From: Dyadobacter bucti
GTDB taxonomy: Bacteria; Bacteroidota; Bacteroidia; Cytophagales; Spirosomataceae
Assembly: GCF_005869225.1 (NCBI RefSeq)
Contig: NZ_SWFP01000007.1
Location: 411,453-475,452 of the forward strand
DNA: 64,000 bases
Direction: 5' to 3'
In this document: piece by piece, positions 59,117 through 64,000 of the stretch
Layout: every line of letters starts with the position of its first letter
Position numbering within the stretch: the stretch's first letter is position 1
The notes under the pieces: model-generated
Seen by the model: only the letters and a program-made list of their open reading frames with translations
The model's database searches: none
Told to the model about the DNA's origin: nothing
Made by a program: the position numbers and the translations under genes

Positions 59117-60841
59117 ATGGCGAATTTGAATATTGATGCAATTAAAGAAGTAACCTACGATGCCATAGTGATCGGTTCCGGTGTATCGGGCGGATGGGCA
59201 GCAAAGGAACTGACTGAAAAGGGCCTGAAAGTGCTGATGCTTGAAAAAGGTAAAAACCTGGAACATGTTACCGGATATGAAAATGCTTTAAAGGCACCCT
59301 GGGAGTCTCAGTACAACGGCCGCCTGACGGTTAAACAAAAAGAAACACATCCTTTCCTCTCCCGCGACTATCCTTACAATGAAATGTCGGAGAAATACTG
59401 GATGAACGATATGGATTCCCCCTACGAAGAAAAGAAGCGGTTTGACTGGTTCAGGCCGAATATCGTCGGAGGAAAGTCGATCATGTGGGGACGGCAGTCG
59501 TACCGGCTCAGCGACATTGACTTTGAAGCAAACCTGAAAGACGGTATTGCAGTCGACTGGCCTATCCGGTACAAAGATATTGCACCCTGGTATTCTTATG
59601 TTGAAAAACATGTTGGTATTTCGGGTGAAAAACTGGGACTTCCGCAGCTTCCCGACAGCGATTTCCTGCCCCCGATGGAAATGTATTTCGTGGAAAAAGA
59701 AGTTAGAAAACGCCTTGAAAAAGAATTTCCAGGCAGAACCATGACCATAGGCCGGGTAGCAAACCTTTCTCAACCGACGAAAATCCAGCTCGAAGGTGGA
59801 CGTTCTCCATGCCAGTACAGGAACCGGTGCGCACTTGGGTGTCCCTACGGTGCGTATTTCAGTACACAATCCAGTACACTTCCACCTGCGGTAAAAACTG
59901 GACTGTTAACATTACGGCCTGATTCCGTTGTGCGGGAGATCATGTATGACGGCAAAAAATCAGGGACCGGGCGTGCTACCGGTGTGCGCGTTGTGGACTC
60001 TGTTACTTTGCAGGAGAAAGAATATTTCGCAAACCTGATTTTTGTGTGCGCAAGCGCGCTGGGATCCACAGCGGTTCTTTTGAACTCAACTTCCGACCGC
60101 TTTCCAAACGGGATGGGAAATGATTCGGGTGAACTTGGCCATAACCTGATGGACCACCATTTCCGTACAGGTGCGAGCGGCGTCTGGGAAGGGGATCTTG
60201 ACAAATACTATTTTGGCCGTCGTGCAAACGGAATTTATGTGCCCCGCTACCGGAATATCGGCTCCGACAAACGGGACTACATCCGCGGGTTTGGTTACCA
60301 GGGCGGGGGCGGTCGCCAGGGATGGCAGCGGAATATTGCCGAGCTTGCTTTCGGAGCGGATTTTAAGGAAGAACTGACCACGCCCGGAAACTGGACCATG
60401 GGTTTTGGCGGGTTTGGCGAAACACTGCCTTACCACGAAAACTACATGTATCTCAATAAAGACAAAAGGGACAAATTTGGCATGCCGACAGTCGTTTTTG
60501 ATGCTGACCTCCGCGAGAATGAGAAAAAGATGAGGAAGGATATGGCGAACGACGCAGCGGAAATGCTCGAAAAATCTGGCATCAAAAATGTAAAAACTTA
60601 CGACAACGGATCATATCTTGGAATGGCCATCCATGAAATGGGTACTGCCAGGATGGGACGCGATCCCAAAACTTCGGTTTTGAACGGTAACAACCAGCTT
60701 CACGCTGTTAAAAATGTGTTTGTGACCGACGGAGCAGCCATGACTTCTGCATCTTGCGTAAACCCGTCCCTTACTTACATGGCACTTACAGCACGTGCAG
60801 TTGACTTTGCTGTGAAGGAATCTAAAAAGAAAAATATCTGA
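59117..60841 (+). CDS. GMC-family FAD oxidoreductase
   Basis: The 574-residue protein has the FAD loop GSGVSG at residues 20-25 with LEKG at the end of the second strand, GGKSIMWGRQSYRLSD, and the C-terminal GMC end HEMGTARMGRDPKTSVLNG...NVFVTDGAAMTSASCVNPSLTYMALTARA, which holds the catalytic His and Asn. It oxidises an alcohol or sugar, with electrons passing to the respiratory chain. It has no signal of its own, so it likely relies on subunit 3 for export. Family members include gluconate-, glucoside- and cholesterol-type dehydrogenases. Confidence 0.93.
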   Translation: MANLNIDAIKEVTYDAIVIGSGVSGGWAAKELTEKGLKVLMLEKGKNLEHVTGYENALKAPWESQYNGRLTVKQKETHPFLSRDYPYNEMSEKYWMNDMDSPYEEKKRFDWFRPNIVGGKSIMWGRQSYRLSDIDFEANLKDGIAVDWPIRYKDIAPWYSYVEKHVGISGEKLGLPQLPDSDFLPPMEMYFVEKEVRKRLEKEFPGRTMTIGRVANLSQPTKIQLEGGRSPCQYRNRCALGCPYGAYFSTQSSTLPPAVKTGLLTLRPDSVVREIMYDGKKSGTGRATGVRVVDSVTLQEKEYFANLIFVCASALGSTAVLLNSTSDRFPNGMGNDSGELGHNLMDHHFRTGASGVWEGDLDKYYFGRRANGIYVPRYRNIGSDKRDYIRGFGYQGGGGRQGWQRNIAELAFGADFKEELTTPGNWTMGFGGFGETLPYHENYMYLNKDKRDKFGMPTVVFDADLRENEKKMRKDMANDAAEMLEKSGIKNVKTYDNGSYLGMAIHEMGTARMGRDPKTSVLNGNNQLHAVKNVFVTDGAAMTSASCVNPSLTYMALTARAVDFAVKESKKKNI

Positions 60842-60861
60842 TTTTAGAATAATTTGTCATT

Positions 60862-60902
60862 AATTGCCTGCTCCCGCTCAAAACGGGGCAGGCAATTTTT
60901 TT
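60862..60902 (+). terminator. Rho-independent terminator after GMC gene
   Basis: AATTGCCTGCTCCCG and CGGGGCAGGCAATT pair with a short loop, followed by TTTTTTT. It ends the GMC operon 20 bases after the stop codon and shows that the MFS gene start cannot be the upstream ATG in this hairpin. Confidence 0.85.
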
Positions 60903-60928
60903 ACCAAGTATCTACAACACTTCCCTAT

Positions 60929-62065
60929 ATGCCCGAAAAGTCAAAAACGGATGCAGCACGAAGAGCTACTTTACTCATTTTTCTGGTTTGTGGGATCGGG
61001 CTTTCCAGTTGGGCACCCATGGTACCCTTTGCCAAAATCGCCCTGGGGCTGAACGACGCTGATCTGGGCATCGTACTCCTCTCTCTCGGGGCCGGCGCAA
61101 TCCTGACTATGCCCTTTTCCGGTGTGCTGATTAACAAGTACGGAAGCCGGAAAGTGGCACTGGTGTCCGCATTGATAGTGGCGCTGTTCCTGCCATTACT
61201 GTTACTTGCTAAATCTTCTTTTATACTAGCTGCGACCCTTTTCGTTTTCGGTTCCGGAGTCGGTTCCATTGATGTTTCCATGAATGCGCAGGCCGTCCTG
61301 GTTCAGGAACGGTTCGGAAAGCACATTATGTCCTCTTTTCATGGCATGTTCAGCCTGGGCGGATTGCTGGGCTCTATAGGTCTGGGTTTTCTGATCAAAG
61401 CCGGGCTGTCTCCTGCTGTCGCGGCTGTGAGTATTTCCGTCTTACTTGTTTTGATCAGTGTTACGCAGTTCAAACATCTGCTCCCGCATTCAGAAGAGCA
61501 TAAAATTGAAAGCGGCACTTTAGTTTTACCCAAAGGCCCGGTACTGGTACTCGGGATGATGTGCTTCATTGTGTTCCTGGCCGAAGGCTCACTGCTGGAT
61601 TGGAGTGCGGTTTTTCTTCAATTTTCAAGAAACTTTGACCCATCCCTGTCTGGCGTCGGTTATGCCGCTTTTTCTGTGGCGATGGCCGTTATGCGGCTCA
61701 CCGGCGACGGCATCATTCACCGCCTTGGATCTGCAAAAGTGGTGTTATACGGATCCTTGCTGGCAGCAGCAGGATTTCTGATCGCAGTACTCGCACCGTG
61801 GGCTGCTGCGGCGATTATCGGATTTGTATTGGTGGGATTGGGCGCAGCTAATGTAGTACCGGTATTTTTTACTGCGGCTGGACGAATCCCCCATGTGCCG
61901 CCTTCCGTTGCCTTGCCGGCCGTTACGACCCTGGGCTATGCAGGCCAGCTCGCAGGACCGGCTATGATAGGCTTTATTGCCGAAGTTACTTCTTTACCGG
62001 TGGCTCTGGGTTTTGTCGGCGGACTACTTTTTGTGGTAGCGTTTACCTACCGACACCGGGACTAG
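60929..62065 (+). CDS. MFS transporter
   Basis: I start at ATG 60929 (MPEKSKTDAARRATLLIFLVCG); an upstream in-frame ATG at 60854 lies before the terminator. The 378-residue product has about 12 hydrophobic segments, including the MFS loop motif GVLINKYGSRKVALVS between helices 2 and 3 and the internal repeat ADLGIVLLSLGAG / GYAAFSVAMAVMRLTGDGIIHRLG. It fits the small, YfmO/YbjJ-like drug or sugar exporters. Substrate unknown. Confidence 0.88.
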   Translation: MPEKSKTDAARRATLLIFLVCGIGLSSWAPMVPFAKIALGLNDADLGIVLLSLGAGAILTMPFSGVLINKYGSRKVALVSALIVALFLPLLLLAKSSFILAATLFVFGSGVGSIDVSMNAQAVLVQERFGKHIMSSFHGMFSLGGLLGSIGLGFLIKAGLSPAVAAVSISVLLVLISVTQFKHLLPHSEEHKIESGTLVLPKGPVLVLGMMCFIVFLAEGSLLDWSAVFLQFSRNFDPSLSGVGYAAFSVAMAVMRLTGDGIIHRLGSAKVVLYGSLLAAAGFLIAVLAPWAAAAIIGFVLVGLGAANVVPVFFTAAGRIPHVPPSVALPAVTTLGYAGQLAGPAMIGFIAEVTSLPVALGFVGGLLFVVAFTYRHRD

Positions 62066-62086
62066 GTGTTTTGAACACATTTCACA

Positions 62087-63220
62087 TCAAAAGGCTTCGC
62101 CGGTAAACAAATAGAAACCGGGGCCCTCTTTGGTGAAACCTACGTCCAGTCTCAGGTAGATATCTTTTTTGGGGAAAAGCAGATAACGCAATCCCACTCC
62201 GCCGGAGGGCCGTATGTGTTTAACGGTAAAGGCAGATATTTTGGGCGCGACTACCGCACTGCTTACAAAAGCTACGGCTCCAAACCTTTTCGCAAAACTA
62301 AAAGGCAGCCAGCGATGCTCGACCTGGGCCGCAATCATATTGTTATCACGGTATCTGCCTGAATAGAAGCCGCGCATGATCATTTCGCCGCCCATGAGCG
62401 CAAGTTGGTTGAAAGGGATGTCGCCGGAATAAAAATTCCCTATTACCTGCCACGCCAGTACATTTCTGGTCCTGATAGGATGGTAGGAGCGTAAATCGAC
62501 GTTAATACCATGAAAATTGTATTCGCTCGCAAGATTGGGGTGGTATTTTAAAAATGATATTTCTCCAAAAAAACCTTTCCTGACATTCAAAACATTGTGG
62601 CGATTGTCATACACCAGGGCGGCACCTAACCCCAGATTTGTAGTTCCGTCTGTGCCGATCGGTTTGTCGTACGTGTGATTATCGGGTTGATTGAAATGCG
62701 TATTGTACAATTGCTGGTAATCTACTTCCGGGCCAACGAAGAGGTTTGGCCTGATTTTCCTCAAAACCCGCTGCCGCAGCAAAAGATAGTTGGCATCAAT
62801 CAGTGCTGGATCTTTTCCGGGTGTTTCGGGCCCGATTCCGTAGTATAAAAGTGGAAATCTCTGAAATCTCGTTCTGCCCAGGATAAACCAGTTATCCTTA
62901 TCTCCGTAAATCGCATTGTCCAGCCAGATCCCGTACTGCGCTTCCAGGGTAACAAACGTGAACGCCTGCACCTCACTTAACCGGTTCAAAGTATCATTTT
63001 TAGCCTGAAAAAGAAACAAAGAAGACAAGCCAAACTCAAAACTAGTCTCCGGAGAATAAGCCAATGTCGGATATACCCTGAAACTGGATTTCCCTGGGGC
63101 TGTCGTGTCTGAAATAGTCTTTTGCACAAACCGCTTAAACCACCCATCCTGTGCCGCAACAGGCAGGTAAGAAACGAGAAGAATGATTGCAAGTAACCGG
63201 AGGATTTTGCCGAAATTCAA
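62087..63220 (-). CDS. BamA/TamA-family outer-membrane barrel protein (no POTRA)
   Basis: The 377-residue exported protein (signal MNFGKILRLLAIILLVSYLPVAA) matches the surface-antigen/D15 barrel: FRVYPTLAYSPETSFEFGLSSLFLF..., LGAALVYDNRHNVLNVRKGFFGEISFLKYHP, GGEMIMRGFYSGRYRDNNMIAAQVEHRW, GGVGLRYLLFPKKDIYLRLDVGF. No POTRA repeats precede it, so it is not a BamA but one of the short barrel proteins of Bacteroidota. The GRYRDNN segment in the VRGY/F-like turn is the family's most conserved part. Confidence 0.86.
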   Translation of the reverse strand: MNFGKILRLLAIILLVSYLPVAAQDGWFKRFVQKTISDTTAPGKSSFRVYPTLAYSPETSFEFGLSSLFLFQAKNDTLNRLSEVQAFTFVTLEAQYGIWLDNAIYGDKDNWFILGRTRFQRFPLLYYGIGPETPGKDPALIDANYLLLRQRVLRKIRPNLFVGPEVDYQQLYNTHFNQPDNHTYDKPIGTDGTTNLGLGAALVYDNRHNVLNVRKGFFGEISFLKYHPNLASEYNFHGINVDLRSYHPIRTRNVLAWQVIGNFYSGDIPFNQLALMGGEMIMRGFYSGRYRDNNMIAAQVEHRWLPFSFAKRFGAVAFVSSAVVAPKISAFTVKHIRPSGGVGLRYLLFPKKDIYLRLDVGFTKEGPGFYLFTGEAF

Positions 63221-63327
63221 TTTTGTTCGATTTGATTGAGTAGTACAGGCTGTATATAAAAAATTGAGCCAGTAGTACCCTAACGAACTGCTTACCCTGT
63301 TTTATCCAAACATCAGGCCATTAATTC

Positions 63328-63789
63328 TTATTCCGGATCGAAAAAGATGTATTTCTCATTATAGTCAACATCGTATTCTTTCAATATCCCGGTGTATTCA
63401 TCCCTGAATGTTTTGGTTCGGTGGTGCTCCTTTTGGTTATGAATGTATTTGACCACACGGTCCATATGCGACGTACTATTGGAAAACGCTCCATAGCCTT
63501 CCTGCCATCTGAATTTATCTTTTGTAAAGCCATTTTTATTGACAAATTCAGAACTATCCCCTTTCACAAGACGCATTAATTCTGAAACAGATTGTAAAGG
63601 ATTGTATCCCACCAGCATATGTAAATGATCGGGCACTGAGTTAATGGCCAGCAATTTATGTCCATTTTTCTGAACGACGCCTGTAATGTACTTATGGAGA
63701 TGAACCTCCCAGTCCGGGTGGATCACGGCCGCACGATATTTCACCGCGAATATGAAGTGGATGTAAAGTTGTGTGTAAGTATTGGGCAT
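63328..63789 (-). CDS. IS200/IS605-type Y1 transposase (RAYT-like)
   Basis: The 153-residue protein (start at Met 63789; an upstream start at 63864 would add a tail with no match) is a Y1-type HUH transposase: LYIHFIFAVKYRA, HUH pair HLHMLV at His55/His57, KGDSSEFVNKNGF, WQEGYGAFSNST, and the catalytic Tyr in KYIHNQKEHH (about residue 115). These transposases act on single-stranded hairpin ends; solitary chromosomal copies are thought to spread REP palindromes. No IS200-like hairpin ends are seen next to it. Confidence 0.88.
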   Translation of the reverse strand: MPNTYTQLYIHFIFAVKYRAAVIHPDWEVHLHKYITGVVQKNGHKLLAINSVPDHLHMLVGYNPLQSVSELMRLVKGDSSEFVNKNGFTKDKFRWQEGYGAFSNSTSHMDRVVKYIHNQKEHHRTKTFRDEYTGILKEYDVDYNEKYIFFDPE

Positions 63790-63925
63790 AAGATGTACGT
63801 TTTTGGATGGATTATAATCTTCCACCATTAGACGCAAAACCTCGTAAAAAGTAACATAGAGCACGTAGCAATGGGTTGAGGTGGCTCAGAAAAGCGGCAC
63901 ACATTTTTGCACATCATGATGCGAA

Positions 63926-64000
63926 ATGGGAGTTCACAAAGGGATCAAGACCCGAAGGAGTTATGACGCTGATTTTAAGCAGGAAGTAACCAGAATGTTG
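63926..64000 (+). CDS. Insertion-sequence transposase, N-terminal part
   Basis: A frame from ATG 63926 runs to the right edge (25 codons: MGVHKGIKTRRSYDADFKQEVTRML). The RRSYDADFKQEVTRML segment matches the first helix of the HTH part of IS3-type OrfA. The stretch TGAGGTGGCTCAGAAAAGCGGCACAC (63872-63897) just upstream is a likely terminal inverted repeat. The rest of the element lies outside the window. Confidence 0.7.
   Translation, partial: MGVHKGIKTRRSYDADFKQEVTRML

Noticed and set aside
60854..60928. Longer start for the MFS transporter
   Set aside because: The extra 25 codons run through a strong terminator hairpin, so ATG 60929 is the better start.

Overview
The window looks like chromosome of a Bacteroidota bacterium, most likely Cytophagales and in the range of Dyadobacter or a relative. 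The reasons are several promoters with the Bacteroidota -7 box TAnnTTTG, few Shine-Dalgarno sequences, LytS/LytTR two-component pairs, a CusA-type pump fused to its own outer-membrane channel, SusD and C10-peptidase remnants, DUF2490 and DUF6268-type beta-barrel proteins, and a gluconate-2-dehydrogenase subunit 3/GMC oxidoreductase pair. The genus is inference; no rRNA or tRNA gene is present to settle it.

Layout. 1-5.2 kb: partial left-edge ORFs, a DUF1905 protein, MsrA, two short-chain dehydrogenases each paired with a regulator (AraC, Crp/Fnr), and between them a 660-base gap with a tRNA-3'-end-like sequence, a terminator and GGTGAGCA repeats that could be an old integration site. 5.8-12.4 kb: a heavy-metal efflux operon (Cys-rich small protein, CusA-CusC fusion, His-rich CusB lipoprotein). 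12.5-14.7 kb: an AT-rich toxin-antitoxin-like island with a broken chimeric HigA-like gene, an unrecognised small protein overlapping a PIN nuclease gene, and a nucleotidyltransferase-HEPN fusion. 14.7-22.7 kb: an AcrAB-OprM-type RND efflux operon transcribed away from a LytS/LytTR pair, with LytTR-like direct repeats between them.

22.8-31 kb: small secreted proteins, a C10-peptidase pseudogene, a ketopantoate-reductase-like enzyme, a PepSY-like lipoprotein, a CPA1 Na+/H+ antiporter, an orphan ExbD, and intergenic REP-like palindrome doublets. 31-46 kb: ordinary metabolic and envelope genes (TIM-barrel isomerase, S41 peptidase, ankyrin lipoprotein, amidohydrolase, AraC, methyltransferase, Cys/Met-metabolism PLP enzyme, serine hydrolase, FUSC protein), a lipoprotein with a Zur-like palindromic operator, and a Fic gene with palindromes in its promoter. 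46-58 kb: a large membrane patatin, a second LytS/LytTR pair next to a short palindrome array, outer-membrane proteins, and a SusD remnant, sulfatase and SelA-like PLP gene that look like a decayed polysaccharide/sulfated-glycan locus. 58.5-64 kb: the GMC oxidoreductase pair, an MFS transporter, a BamA-like beta-barrel, an IS200-like Y1 transposase and, at the right edge, the first 25 codons of an insertion-sequence transposase.

The strongest candidates for something undescribed are the overlapping small-protein/PIN pair at 12969-13741, the array of palindromes upstream of the Fic gene, and the LytTR-repeat switch between the efflux operon and its likely regulator.
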